Origin: Eretmocerus hayati
Taxonomy: Eukaryota; Arthropoda; Insecta; Hymenoptera; Aphelinidae
Length of the DNA: 64,000 nt
Assembly (NCBI GenBank): GCA_029851415.1
Contig: CM056742.1
Location: forward strand, 61,328,454 to 61,392,453
Reading direction: 5' to 3'
The position numbers were made by a program, and so were the translations under genes. The notes beneath the pieces are model-generated. The model searched no databases. It was not told the DNA's origin and saw only the letters and a program-made list of their open reading frames with translations. Numbering within the stretch: the stretch's first letter is position 1; the number at the start of each line of letters is the position of its first letter. Positions 34,608 through 46,795 of the stretch are shown piece by piece.

Positions 34608-35420
34608 CTATACACTTCACGTTTCACTACATTTAATTATAGAAAAGAAAGGCGCGAGAGAAGTGGGGGGGGGGGTTGAATTCGCGGCGCAGAGAGATCA
34701 AATCCGCGGACAAAATGCAATGGAGCTCGCGGTACTTAGAAAACGCGAGGGTGAGCTAGGCTTACAATATTTAGCCTGCTTGGCGGTCGGTGGTCAACTG
34801 CCGGTTCGCCGGAGCGAGATCGCCGTCGAGGCCGAGAGGGACTGAGGGAGAGCAATGTTGACAAATTTCTAGGGATTTTGGATGTGCCAATCAGCGGGCA
34901 TCAAGATCGTGCGATTTGAGGAGAGGAAAAGTTCATTGCTCTACCTTGGCTCTCCCGTTCTCGAAAGCTCTAGAAATATATCCGAATGCAACCGACTCTC
35001 CTGACGACTTACTATTCGCATATAAGATATAGATCTCCTTCCATGTTCATGAGAACGATGAGACACTCTTTTTCGGTGATTTGGAAGAGTCAGCCCGAAG
35101 AAACCACAGAGAATTGCATTGCTTTTGATGGTTCATGTAACGATTGGACTTTGGAAGGATGAATATTCAACCGCTAATTATTGATCCCGTCGTTCAGTTT
35201 TTGGAACGATAGAAGAGATCTTGATCTACATTATTATAGATGAAGAGGTTTTTGAGTTGTTCCAGAACCAAGCGACGTACTCAATATTCCCCGATCCAAT
35301 TTTCATACTTCCAATGTCCGATCCTCACATAAACCAATCCGAATCAATGAATTTTGTGATTTTTCTTTGGGATAACCTTCGAAGATGTTCGAAGAAGAGT
35401 GGTAGGGCGAGTACTGGGTA
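34608..35420. other. Unassigned sequence
   Basis: No recognisable gene. A 60-codon plus-strand frame at 34663 follows a poly-G run and shows no motif. Confidence 0.35.
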
Positions 35421-35735
35421 CCAAAATCGAGGTTGGCGCACACTTTATCGATGAACATGTCTGTGCTTGGAGGTATATATTCGAAGGAACAAAAGGCAAT
35501 TTTTTGTATGTATTGGGATAGTGATGGAATCCATTCTATCAAAGATTCTGGGATGATATTAATCGATATTGACCAATTTATCAATAATTTGACCATGAAT
35601 TAATGGGAATTATTCAACAAGTCACATTCAAAGAAGAATTTCACCATCATCCCGAAACAAAAAGTTGCCTCTTGACCCTTCAAATACATACCTCCAAGTA
35701 CAGATTTGCTCATCGATAGAGTATGCGCCAACATC
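35421..35735. repeat. Inverted repeat, ~100-bp arms
   Basis: GGTTGGCGCACACTTTATCG near 35431 pairs with the reverse complement of CGATAGAGTATGCGCCAACA near 35714. The arms also share the CTTGGAGGTATATATT core. Arm identity is roughly 80%. Likely a small foldback element. Confidence 0.65.
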
Positions 35736-36117
35736 AATTTTGAAATCCAGTGCTTTTTTGAGGTTAAGTTTGATATTTTGAGTATATAAGCTATCAGAAC
35801 CGCCAATTTTGCACTAGTACGAGATACATTCATGGGTCATTCCATAAAATATGTGATATGAGCTCTAGAACCACTGATAATGTAGAAATTCCGAAAATGT
35901 GTGTACCCTCCCCTTGATCTGAGTTTTCAGCCACACATTCAAAGACTAGCATCGAAGAATCAATGATTCATGATGATTCATGAAATCAACAATCAAGGGA
36001 GGGCAAGTCTCTGAATCTTACGGAATCCGGAACTTATTATAAATTTGTAAAAAGCTCGTGTGTAATGTCCATGGATAGCATTCATGTTCTCGGAAGTTCC
36101 CGGATTGTACGATATCA
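35736..36117. other. Unassigned AT-rich sequence
   Basis: I see no feature here other than short repeats of CATGATTCATGA near 35970. Confidence 0.35.
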
Positions 36118-37139
36118 TCAACCGGGGTAAGTTTGGAACAGGGGGGGGGGTAACTTTTGAACAATCCATGAGAGAGTGATTTTCACGCGCAGTTGGCTAG
36201 GCAGATGATCCTGAGACCTTAATACCGCTTCTCTCCACTTCAGACGACTTCAAACAACGTTTTGCATTGGCGCGATGGCCTCCATCAGCTATTGATCCGT
36301 TCATAAGCTGACTTCTTCAGAAGTATATTTTCGACACAACAAACAGTCTCTCGGGAAGAGTGATGTGGTTCCGACTTTGGCAGGTCGAATACAAGGTAGC
36401 TGAGCTAGATTTCACTTGTCTGTACACATATCTGTACGAAACCATTGTTACATTGGAGTATCCTTGGCCAGTTTCAATTTTGCAGAGTGAAAACTGACAA
36501 GTATGTATTTTTTCAGGAACCGGGGTAACTTTGGAACACTTGTTCATGTGCTCTCAATTATTCCCCAAGATTTATATTGTCTTCGAATTTTACATACTTC
36601 AATAGTCGTTGATGAGAACTTCAAACTGAGCCAAAGGACGTCTCATTTCGACCCACGGTAGCCGAGTTATGGCAGATTCTGTCAGAAACCAACTGTTAAG
36701 GTATCTTTCTTCTCGAGAGTTAGCCGCGACGCGGGCAGTGAAATATGCTGAAGGTATATATGCTCGATTATAGAAGTTGAATCCAATCAAACGGACATTT
36801 ACAATGGGTCAATGGAAAACTAAGACACTCAGCTTTCGATTACTGATGGTGAAAATCAACTGCGCGACCTAGCTTATTAATTAATTAAAGAATGAGTAAT
36901 GATAACAATTCCTGTTCCAAAGTTACCCCAGTCCATGTCTAACTTTGGAACACGATTTTCAGCGCTCATTGTTCCAACCAGAGATGTCCAAATAGACCTT
37001 ATGGAAACCGCAATCGAAAGCTGAAACGGCAAGCTTTCGATTGACCACAAATACAATGCACTTATGATGTAAAATGTACAAGTTTCACGAGGTTTAAAGA
37101 GAATAATGCAATTTTCGTTTCAGAGTTACCCCGGTTGAC
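36118..37139. mobile_element. 1.0-kb TIR element with four internal GGGGTAACTTTGGAAC motifs
   Basis: The ends are TCAACCGGGGTAA and TTACCCCGGTTGA. The motif ACCGGGGTAASTTTGGAAC occurs forward at 36120 and 36517, and reversed at 36911 and 37115 (last one degenerate). No coding region, so MITE-like. Confidence 0.7.
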
Positions 37140-38035
37140 GGTATTTCATAATCTCTCTGGCGGTATCAAAAGTATTGTCGAAGTACATCCTTTGAAAACT
37201 CAAGATTTCAGAAAGAGATTGAGGGGAAGCTTCTGGAGATTTTTCATCGGGTATAATTGAAAAATTTCCACGAATCGAGGGATTCGATAGAAACCTATCG
37301 AAATAAGGATCTTGGAGTTATATTTGATTGAAAATTGAGCTCCAAAATTCACAAGAGGAGAATCATGAACAAAGTTAACAGACTGATTGGTTACATCTGA
37401 CGGGAAGCATCAGCTTCAGAAGAACCTATTCTTCATGCACTCAGTACAATTCGTTTGTACGTTCTCGAATCATATATGTTAACTTCGAGATTCCCATCCC
37501 AAGTAGAGTGATTCCATGTCAATTCAGCAAGGTTTTCTCTGATCCTTTTTTTTATCCCTCCATAGGTTTTTCCCCGTGCCATGGTGTTGAAGAAAAATTG
37601 TCAACAGTTCATAAGGCCAAAAAATTTTTCTTGCATCACCCACGTCTATATGAGTAGGAGTCATTTTGCCATAAATCCAAGATGCAACGTCTGCAATTTT
37701 CAGATAATTTCAAAAGTTTCAGAGATACGTAATGTCAGTCAGCCACTTGCGCAGATGACCATCAGACCAGTCGTGTAAATAGAGTCAGATATGTTGGTGT
37801 TGATGTCTTTGACTGCAATCCTATATATTAACCATTACACCTATATAGCCGCATATTGCTTCGTTTCGCTCGCACCGTCCATTATAACATATATATATAT
37901 ATATATATACTCATTCAATATAGATCTATGCCCTTCCCAAGTCGATTCATCACCTATTCACTGATACCATGATTAGACCAATAAAGTTCGATATTCGGAA
38001 AGTTACTCGCTTGTCATGGTTATTACGCGTGTCTA
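37140..38035. other. Unassigned, includes a dispersed repeat fragment
   Basis: About 37605-37705 is an inverted match to about 46085-46190 (GGATTTATGGCAAAAT and GGGTGATGCAA on the other strand). A short (AT)n tract lies at 37889-37909. No gene was recognised. Confidence 0.5.
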
Positions 38036-39778
38036 TAGTCCGGTCTCCACAGGACCTTTCGTGTGTCCGTTGGGCTACATCGAGATGGATATTTCAAAAA
38101 CAGTATGAAAAATCACAAGAATTCATCAAAAAAAGTGGTCACTGGAGGTGTGGGAGGAGCTGAACAATGAATGTATTAAATAGTTGATTTTTGTAAGCAG
38201 TACATGACTGTCGACCCACAGTGCCCACCCTATGTTCTTTTGGAAGCTTATGGACCATATATTGAAAAGCAAACGAGGTGGGCACTCTGGGTATGGTCAG
38301 TATTGCCGAATCGAGGGGTCAAAGGTCGGAACTCTGACCAACAATGATGAAAATTGCGATTTTTACCGTTTAACTCGAAACTGGTGTTTTTTGTCGAAAT
38401 TTCACAAGAATATTTTTTGTTAATTTTTTTGCAACCCTTGAATTAATACTCTTGTACTTTTCTCTCAAAATCGTACCGTTTCTGAGATAAACACGATAGA
38501 ACGTGCGGATGACATGCATTCCACCCGCTCTCATGCTTATAACTCGAGGGGATTTCCTTAAGTCAATATTTTGCATCTATACTTTTTTATTCATCTTTTT
38601 TAGGCCGTCAAATGAGTATCAGGCTGTTTATCCTCAGAACCGGACCGTTTCTCAGATATTTGCGGTGAAGCGTGCGGAGGACATGCGTCCCACCCGCTCT
38701 CGTGCTAATAACTCGAGGGGGTTCCGTTAATTCAATATTTTGCATCAATACTTTCTTGTTCGTTTTTTTCAGTCCGTCAAATAAATACTAGGCTATTTTC
38801 CCTCAGAATCGACCCGTTTGTGAGATATTCGCTAAATTTCTGCATGGTTTTTCAAGAATTTACTTGGCTCAATCTATGGAATATCAGATTGCAACTTGTT
38901 TGCTTTTTTCTTTTCTTCGTTATTTAGTGTTGCTCTCAAGCCCCTTGAAAGCTTCTCAACATCTTAATTATTGCTGGTTCATCTGGAAGTTGTATCCGAA
39001 CCAAGATTTCTCACAATTTCTATCCACAATATCACAGTTATGATGCTTTTTTAGGAAACGATTAAAACAGAGTTTATCTGATATAGTGATCCGGCATGAC
39101 CTCCTTTTGAGTTATCAGCGGTATTGCTGGGACGCATGTCGTCCGCACGCTCCATCGCGAATATCTCAGAAACAGTGCGATTCTGAGGAAAAACAGCCCG
39201 GTACTTCTTTGACGGCCTGAAAAAGACGAACAAACAAGTATTGATGCAAAATATTGATTTAACGAAAGCCCCTCGAGTTATAAGCATGAGAGCGGGTGGG
39301 ATGCATGTCACCCGCACGTTCTATTGTAATTATCTCAGAAACGGTGCGAGTCGAGGAAAAACACATGAGTATCAATTTAACGGTCGTAAAAGGATGGGAA
39401 AAAGAGTATTCTTGTAAAATTCCGACAAACGCCATCAGTATCGAGTTAAACGGTGAAATTCGCAATTTTCATCGTTTTTCGTTAGAATTTCGACCTTTGA
39501 CCCCTCGATTCGGCGATACTGACCATACCCAGAGCGCCCACCTTGTTTGTTTTTCAATATATGGTCCACCTTTCGAATGAACATAGGGTGGGCACTGTAG
39601 GTCGACAGTCATGCACTGCTTACAAGTTAATTATTCAATAAATTCATTGCTCAGCTTCTCCCACACCTACGGTGCCCACTTTTTTGATGGATTCTTGTAA
39701 TTTTCCTTACTATCTTTTGAAATATTCATCTCGCTGTGGGCCAATGGACATACAAAAGGTCCTGTGGAAACCGGACTA
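38036..39778. mobile_element. 1.74-kb foldback/TIR element
   Basis: The ends are TAGTCCGGTCTCCACAGG and the counterpart CCTGTGGAAACCGGACTA. Pairing continues through GTGCCCACCCTATGTTC and GACCCCTCGATTCGGC-type blocks. Inside, a ~168-bp unit with ACCCGCTCTCATGCTTATAA is duplicated in tandem (near 38508 and 38676) and recurs inverted (39050-39330). No transposase was seen. Confidence 0.8.
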
Positions 39779-40505
39779 CTATATCGACGCAGGACCCAAG
39801 CCGGCGAAAAGTGTCTCGAGGAGGGGTTCTGGGCATCCGAGGGTATATGTGTTACCGGCAAAGTCCGGAATGGATGCTTCATTCAGGACTTTGCCAAGGC
39901 AATCCTAGGATTGCCTGTTGAGTCTCTTAGCAGAGTTGAATGCAAGCATGATCTCATATGCCGGGGGTCTTTGGTTTCCATTTTTGATGCGTTTTGACAA
40001 GGATGAATATAAGTGTGGGTCGTCATTGACGTATCTCACATGAATGAGACATTTTTGGGAGATGAACGTGTACTACTGAGGATCAGAAGAGATCCTCGAA
40101 ACATCTGATCCGCTATTCTTTCGTATTTCCTACACACATTTGCAATCGTTAGTGATACATTTCTTGATGCGATTACCTTCTATAAATCCTTGGCCCGCGT
40201 GGAACGAAGTTTTTGCATTGGTAAACCGCAATATGATCTCATTTCGGGGGCTTGATTAATGAATTTTTCCTTACAGACTTCGATCTGGTTTTTTTAAAAT
40301 AAAGATTTGATCATACCGTGGTCCGTACCGACTTGATAATAACCATCTTCTGTAATATCCATCACAACTTCGATAACATCTCGAAAATCTCCTCTACAAC
40401 GATCAACCTCTGGGATGGGAACTCTCACAGGGGCACCTTTCTCACAGGGGCACCTTTGTCGATCTTGCCAAATTTCTCATTACATGAAGCCACCATATTT
40501 TCACC
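39779..40505. other. Unassigned sequence
   Basis: A plus-strand frame continues to 39997 with ECKHDLICRGSLVS, unrecognised. A 17-bp exact tandem duplication (CTCACAGGGGCACCTTT) lies at 40424-40457. Confidence 0.35.
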
Positions 40506-40780
40506 TTAACGTTTCAATCCTTCGTGAGCGGTCTCCTTATTCTTCAACCGATTCTTATTGTCAAAACAAACGTTACATAGAATTCTCGACCCATCATCTT
40601 CAGTTGGCTCATCACTAGCTGGTTGAGCACTGATAGTATGCACGTTTTGGCCACAGATTTCACATTGATGTGCAGTGGTAGATTCTTTTCCGCAAACACG
40701 ACATGTGAATTCTTCGACACCTATAATATGGAATTCAATGGATATTGTTAATGAAACTTGGTAAAGTTGCTGATAGGAGT
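40506..40780 (-). pseudogene. C-terminal zinc-binding fragment, KRBA2/SCAND3-like integrase family
   Basis: The minus-strand frame has no Met near its start, so it is easily missed. It reads EEFTCRVCGKESTTAHQCEI, then CGQNVH, a spacer, ILCNVCF and a stop at 40506-40508. Spacing is CX2C, HXCX2C, X4 H, then CX2C after ~25 residues. This resembles the cysteine-rich tail of insect KRBA2/SCAND3-like proteins, which derive from Gypsy/Ginger-type integrases. The catalytic core is not seen upstream (plus-strand positions above 40780), so this is a relic or last exon. Family call is from memory of the motif. Confidence 0.5.
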
Positions 40781-41574
40781 CCGTGAAAATAGGAGAGAGA
40801 CTTTGGAATCTATGAGATGACAGAACATTCCAATCAGACTAATTTTGATGGTAAAAGATTCTCGCAAAAATATATTTTTGAAATACAATTCATGTGTGAA
40901 TTTATATTTGGTTCACTCAATCACTCAGAGCGAAAGATGAAGGTCTGATCAAATCATTATCAAACCCTATTCCCGCGAAGCGCCCTCAGTCAAAAATTAT
41001 GAATACATGTAAAAACTAAATAATGATCAAATCAATGATATATGGACAAGTTCAAATACTTTCTATGTACACGTTTGGAACTGTGGTTTGAAGTAAGATC
41101 TCAATCAATAAAAGATCAATTCAATTGAACGACACTCTTTTCATAAGAAAATATCCCAATAACTTTATTCCCCAATATTATTTTGAATATTTTCAGGTCC
41201 TCTCTTTTGAAATCAAAATTTCTATATAATCAGCCACTCATATAGATATAATATCCATTATGAGAGAGTATTAGATCAATCGATTTTGCTTACATATCAT
41301 AATTATCGCTATATCCTGCATGCATATTTTAAAGAGATGTCTTTCGTGAAATTGACTTTCAATCAAGCAAACGCATGGGTAAGCCAATTTTGATGGGCTC
41401 AATCACCATTTGATCATGGAATATGATTCAGTAGCTTTAATTTGAGTACTCACACATATATCCATAGCGAAAATTGCCTGTGTACCAGCGTGCGCATCGG
41501 TTGAAACGTGAAAGTACCAAAATCTGATATATTCCGCGTATGAGCTTGTCATGCTTATATATATATATATATAT
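40781..41574. other. Unassigned AT-rich sequence
   Basis: No coding or repeat signal recognised apart from an (AT)n run at the right edge, the target of the next element. Confidence 0.4.
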
Positions 41575-42012
41575 TAGGGTGGGCCGAGAAACCACTTTTT
41601 CTCGATATCGATACGCTTGGAGTCGGAAGAGTTGAGTTTCAACCAGTACACGTGGAAAATTTTCCGCTGAGCGCTGTGAAACCACATCTTCAGTTGCAGC
41701 AAGAGCCGTGAAGGTTCTTTTCGAATTAACACAGGGTTGAATGGAGAAGTACCTTCTTTGCTCATTTTTTCCACTATTTAACACGTACTTCTGACACATC
41801 TTGACGTATTTCGACGTGTCTTAGCTCATTTTGAAGCTTGTTCTAAACACTTCAAAATGAGCTGAAGTACGTTTAATTCTGTGTCATGAAAGCCAAGCTA
41901 TCTCAATTTTTCCAAAAAATGAGTTTTAACGGAAAAAGCGGAAAATTGCGATTTCGACCTTGTGAACCTTGCTGAACGATTGAAGCTCCGACTAACTAGA
42001 CGGCACATAAAG

Positions 42013-42952
42013 TGAATCGAGCCATGTAAAAAGGGACCTTCGTGGAAATGACAAATTGTCGAAAAAACGAAAAAAAATGTGTTGCATCTCTACCATTCAC
42101 GATTCCCCAACGCCAATGTACATACACATACTACTTATCAGTATGTACTATAATCTTCTCCAGTTTTTGACCAAGCGCGGCCTGCAGAGTTGTTTTTCAA
42201 TAGAAAGTCGAGTGAACTTGGGTCCCTTTTTTGGTGCTAATTAGCATGGATTCCTTGAAAGAGCTATGATTTCATATCAAGACACTACGAAACTTGGAAA
42301 TACTGAATTTCAACAATATCTTGATGATTATCATAGATTCATAGCGGGATTTAGGTACCTTTTCCCTCGGATTGACTGAAAATACTTCGGATACAATCAT
42401 AAAGTTCATGACAACAAACAAAACCATTATAACTATTTGAATCACGTAACATTAACATTCATAAGATCTATAAACCTATGAATGTATTCATATTTGGCTA
42501 TTTGAAAAAGGCTCGACACACGTTTTCGATCTTTTCCTCTCATTCCGTGCCCAAGATGAAGGATCGATACGATTTTTCCGTTTTTCGCCATCATTATTAC
42601 TGTCACAATCCATATTCTAGATTTTATACACTATGAGACAGACAAGATCAACGTCTGCAGAGCTATTGGATGATACACTAGATACTACAGCACTTTTTGA
42701 TAATTTCAAAATTCGAGTTGAGTTCAGAGCGGAGAGTATACACCTATACGCCTATACATCATTCGAGGCGTTGCAAGATATAAAGATTCAGCTCGTCGAC
42801 CAACTGGCGCCAAGAATCACAGCGATCAATTGTGTGAGTGATAGATGTGATGATACAGTGCGTGAGTATTAGTTCTTGTAGGTTCTTCTATCAATCCATG
42901 CAAGATGGGCCTCATATCCTGTACTTGGGTCCCTTTTTGCATGGCTCGATTC
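42013..42952. mobile_element. Nested 0.94-kb TIR element
   Basis: The ends are GAATCGAGCCATGTAAAAAG and its reverse complement with one mismatch, continuing GGACC. A 79-codon plus-strand frame (42633-42872) inside has LLDDTLDTTALFDNFKIRVE but no known domain. A further copy of GGGTCCCTTTTTTG lies at 42220. Confidence 0.6.
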
Positions 42953-43133
42953 AAGTGTGATGTTCGGAAGTTTCCTCTGTATTCTCACTCAAAAACACCA
43001 ATTGAGAGGTCACATGCACCAAGTCCGCCCAAGAAATCCAGCAATAGTATTGAGATGATCGAGTCCCAGGACTGATAGCCAGAGCATGGTTTTCTCGGAC
43101 TTGAGAAGCAGAGACTAATTCTATGTCGGACTT

Positions 43134-43701
43134 GATCGTCTGCCACAGACCTCTCAGACTGTATCTATCACCATAACAACCCCTGCTCTTTTTTCTCGTA
43201 CGGACTTGGGATCAACGATGGCAGAGTAACGTCTTTTTATTCTTTTTATTTTTTATTTCTCTTCCTGGATTTTGTATTCTCTGATTTATTCTGTAATTTC
43301 CTAATTTTCATTCCTCGTCTTTCCTGAATCTTTCATCTTACAATCATCTTGGTTTCATCCTCATGTTATATTTTCGATGATTCCCCTACCTCTTTGAAAG
43401 ATATTCCATATTTTCAATAGATTTTGGAATCATCTCAAAGAGGATTGAAATCTTTCTTTGGATCGAACTTCGGCAACGAATGCCTAGATCGAAGCGTTGC
43501 TAATATATAGTTTTCCCTATTTCCCTTACTATGAACTTCAGAAAATGCTTCCGTTATCAGTTCCAAACGGTTCACTGAAAACCGGCATCCTTCTAGTAGT
43601 GGCGCGTCAAACTAGCGGAGCCTACTACGAAGCCCGTATGACAAAAGAGGAGGGGTTGTTGTAATATCAGATATAGCCTAAGAGGTCTGTGGCTGACGAT
43701 C
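43134..43701. repeat. Nested inverted repeat, ~75-bp arms
   Basis: GATCGTCTGCCACAGACCTC at 43134 pairs with GAGGTCTGTGGCTGACGATC ending at 43701, continuing through AACAACCCCTGCTCTTTT. The interior has T-rich sequence without an ORF. Confidence 0.7.
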
Positions 43702-44159
43702 TGAAAAAACTTTCGAACATAAAATTTCATGTGCTGTCCAATCAGTCAGAGCTTCGATCGCTCAGCAAGATTCACAAAGTCGAAATCGCAATTTTTCGCT
43801 TTTTTCGTTAAAACTCAACTTTTGGAAAAATTGAGATAGCTCGGCTTCGATGACACGGAAATGAACGTATTTTAGCTCATTCTGAAGTGTTTGGAACAAG
43901 CTTCAAAATGAAATAAGATACGTCGGAAATGTCAAGATGCGTCAGAAATACGTGCTAAATAGTGAAGAAAAAATGAGCGAAAAAGGTACTTTTCCATTTA
44001 AACCTGTGTCAATTTGAAGAAAAACTTCACGGCTCATGCTGCAACTGGAAATATGGTTCCTCAGCGCTCAGCGAAAAAATTTCCACATGTACTAGTTGAA
44101 ACATAACTTTTCCGACCCCAGGCGTATCGATATCAAAAAAGTGGTTTTTCGGCCCACCC

Positions 44160-44604
44160 TAATATATATATGTATTTTTATGCTTCGAATGATTTTTTCT
44201 GAATAATATGTGGCAATAGCATGCCCCTTCGGCTGGTATAACTAGAGAGCAGATTTCCCCAGCAGCAGCATCCCCGATTCATCGATCGAAAATACGAGGT
44301 GTTCGATCGATCCGAGCAAAAAAGTAAGTAGCCGTTGCAGAGCAAGCAGTGTAGCAGAGCTGTATTATATAGTTGCAAATTTCAGGCTATGCAGTTCGTC
44401 TGCTCGATGAAGTGTTAGTGATATGAATATACCAATATCCCAACCTCGTGGAGATTTGGACACATTGCCTCGGCAATTTGCCTTTAGCATTTGACCATCC
44501 TCACCAATCGCAATTTGGCTCGCGGCATTCGAAAGAAAGGTCGAATACCTATCGATTCATTACCTGCAAAGCCCAGACACAAAAGAACCTTGATTTAGGT
44601 ATAC
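44160..44604. other. Unassigned sequence
   Basis: Short spacer between two inverted-repeat elements. No gene recognised. Confidence 0.4.
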
Positions 44605-45960
44605 GCCCATATCTTTCTTGACCCCCCAAAGAAAATATTTATATTTTTTTCGATCCATATTGTCCTAACCTACACATGAAAGAAAATTTGGAGTATTTCT
44701 CCTGAGATATAGCTTCTCTGGAATTTGTTGGTGCGTAAAAATGTCAAAAAAGTAGAAAATGATCCTTTATGAAGCCAGAACTCCTTGTGGAGCTCTCAAT
44801 TTATCTCCATCGTGTTTGTCCTATCATTTTAGATTAAAAATGTATTTCTTAAGAATCAAGTGAGACATAAGAAGTCATCAAAACCTTGAAAAAGTATCTC
44901 CAAGGAACTTTTATGAACAGAAAGTAGCCTTCCAGCACATCCACTAGATTTTGGTGACCTGAAACTATCTTGGAATGATTGCCCTTGAAATTTCCTTCAA
45001 AATGAACTATTCCAGAAGTCTGTTTGATGCACAAGAAGCGGATTTGTAGCCATTTCAACCAAAACAAGAATGTCGAAAATGAAATCTGGGAGCCCTACGT
45101 AGCCTTCTCGTAACTTCAAATACTCTTTGACAGCTGTGTACTACATCATCTGACGATATTGAATTCGGCAATAGATTCTTTGGAATGAAATCGACCCAGT
45201 TTTCGATCGGGAATGGTATTGAGAACATAGAGCTGGACACATGGGCAGGAGATCCACCATTATGGGAAAGAAACAAAACTGTTAACTGAATATAGTTAGT
45301 TGAACGTGAGTCGTCTGCCCATGGGTTCAGCTCTATGCTCTCAATATCATTCCCAATCAAAAGCTGTGTCAATTTCTTTACGAAAAACCCGAAGTCGATT
45401 CCGTTGAATGATGTTGTACACAGCTGCCAAAGAGTCCTTGAAGTTATGAGAAGGCTACGTAGGGCTCATACAGATTTTATTCTTGACATTCTTGTTTTGA
45501 TTCGAGTGGCTACAAATTCACTCCTAGTGCATCGAACATACTTCTAGAATAAGTCATTTTCGAGGGTGTTTCAAGTACCATGGTTTCAGGATACATTCAG
45601 GTCACCAAAATCTAGTGGGTGTGCTGGGAAGGCTGTTTCCTGTCCATAAAAGTGCCTTGGAAATACTTCTTCAAGGTTTTGACGACTTCCAATGTCTCAA
45701 ATGATTCTTAGAAAGTAAATCTCCAATATAAAATGACTAGGCAAATACGATGGAGATAAAATTCAGAGCTCTACGAGGAGTTCTGGCTTCATAAAAAATC
45801 ATCTACTTTTTTGACATTCTTACGCACAAAACAAGTTCCAGAGAAATCATATCTCAGAAAATAAACTCCAGATTTCCTCAACGTGTAGGTTAGAACAATA
45901 TGAATCGAAAAAAAAAATTTTAAAAACTTTTTTCTTTGGGGGATCAAAAAAGATATGGGC
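44605..45960. mobile_element. 1.36-kb near-complete foldback element
   Basis: Both halves are inverted copies of each other almost to the centre (about 45280). The ends are GCCCATATCTTTCTTGACCC and the mirror GGGGATCAAAAAAGATATGGGC-like end. Paired internal blocks include GTAGCCTTCTCGTAACTTCA and TGAGAACATAGAGCTGGACA. No gene. The loop is only about 50 bp. Confidence 0.85.
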
Positions 45961-46059
45961 TACACCGTAAAACAAGATTATTTCGAGTTTGGAAAGGACT
46001 AGATCGGTTTTTAGTAAATCGATAGGTCCGTGACCCTCCTCTCGAAAGCCCTAAGGCGA

Positions 46060-46195
46060 ATCGCGATTGGTGGGGATGGTCGAAATCTGAATGCAAATTG
46101 CTGGGGCAATGTTTCAGATCTTGGATTTATGGCAAAATCTTTCATATAGACCTGGGTGATGCAAAAAATTTTTTGGCCCTCTAAACTGTTGGAAC
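46060..46195 (-). repeat. Dispersed repeat fragment (second copy)
   Basis: Shares GGATTTATGGCAAAAT and GGGTGATGCAA with the opposite strand of about 37605-37705. Family unknown. Confidence 0.5.
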
Positions 46196-46246
46196 CGTCT
46201 TCTCTCATCACTATAAAACGGAAAAAACTGATAGAGAGATGAAAAA

Positions 46247-46483
46247 ATGGTCGCAGAAAACCTTGCTGAATTGACGTGGAATTACTCAGTATGGAAATTT
46301 CAAACTACTCATGGTCTATATGAGTTAGAGGAAGTTCAGCACGGATCCAAAGATACTCATCTCTATACACCAGTTATCTTATGGATGGGAACTGCCATGA
46401 CTATGAACGAATTGTGCAGAAGTTCCGAATCGATAGTTGAAGATCATCCCCAGAGTACCAGCATATCTTATTTTCCTTTGAAC
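46247..46483 (+). CDS. Open frame interrupted by the endogenous retrovirus (left part)
   Basis: A ~79-residue frame (starting MVAENLAELTWNYSVW, later LYTPVILWMGTAMTMNEL) runs up to the GAAC target duplication at 46480-46483. Without the retrovirus it would meet a TAA at once after GAAC, so the natural end may be here, or the downstream frames at 63607-63967 may be later exons. Composition is protein-like, function unknown. Confidence 0.35.
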
Positions 46484-46795
46484 TGTTACGAGGTAGGAAG
46501 CTCCAGAAAGAACACGAGTGAGGGATACTTAGAATATCACTTTAATATACGGGGAGAGAAAAGCTCGAGAGAGAGTGTGGTGACTGAACTAATTGGTTGG
46601 TCGAGCGGTAATGAGCGAGGCGTGGCCCGTCGTCGGAACGATGGGTCGTGGCTCGCGAATTACAAATGAGGGGTATGCAATTATTCGTCAGGATGCTGAC
46701 GATGCACCTGCGACGGCTGGTAGAGTCGTTTCTGGTGGATCGTAATGGGACGGGGTGAGGTGCGGGCGAGGGGGCCCGAGACTCACCACGTCACA
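46484..46795 (-). repeat. 3' LTR of endogenous retrovirus
   Basis: 312 bp. On the minus strand TGTGACGTGGTGAGTC to CCTCGTAACA. About 13 differences from the other LTR. Confidence 0.9.

Larger units (their letters stand above)
41577..44159. mobile_element. 2.6-kb TA-flanked TIR element with ~430-bp arms
   Basis: The ends are GGGTGGGCCGAGAAACCACT and its counterpart GGGTGGGCCGAAAAACCACT, each flanked by TA, as in Tc1/mariner-type insertions. The arms pair with about 85% identity through 41577 to about 42010 and about 43730-44159. The centre is occupied by other inverted-repeat units (42013-42952 and 43134-43701). No transposase was seen. Confidence 0.8.

Noticed and set aside
34663..34845. 60-codon frame after a poly-G run
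   Set aside because: No motif, short, begins in a homopolymer.
37889..37909. (AT)n as a structured RNA or origin
   Set aside because: Simple microsatellite, no other supporting signal.
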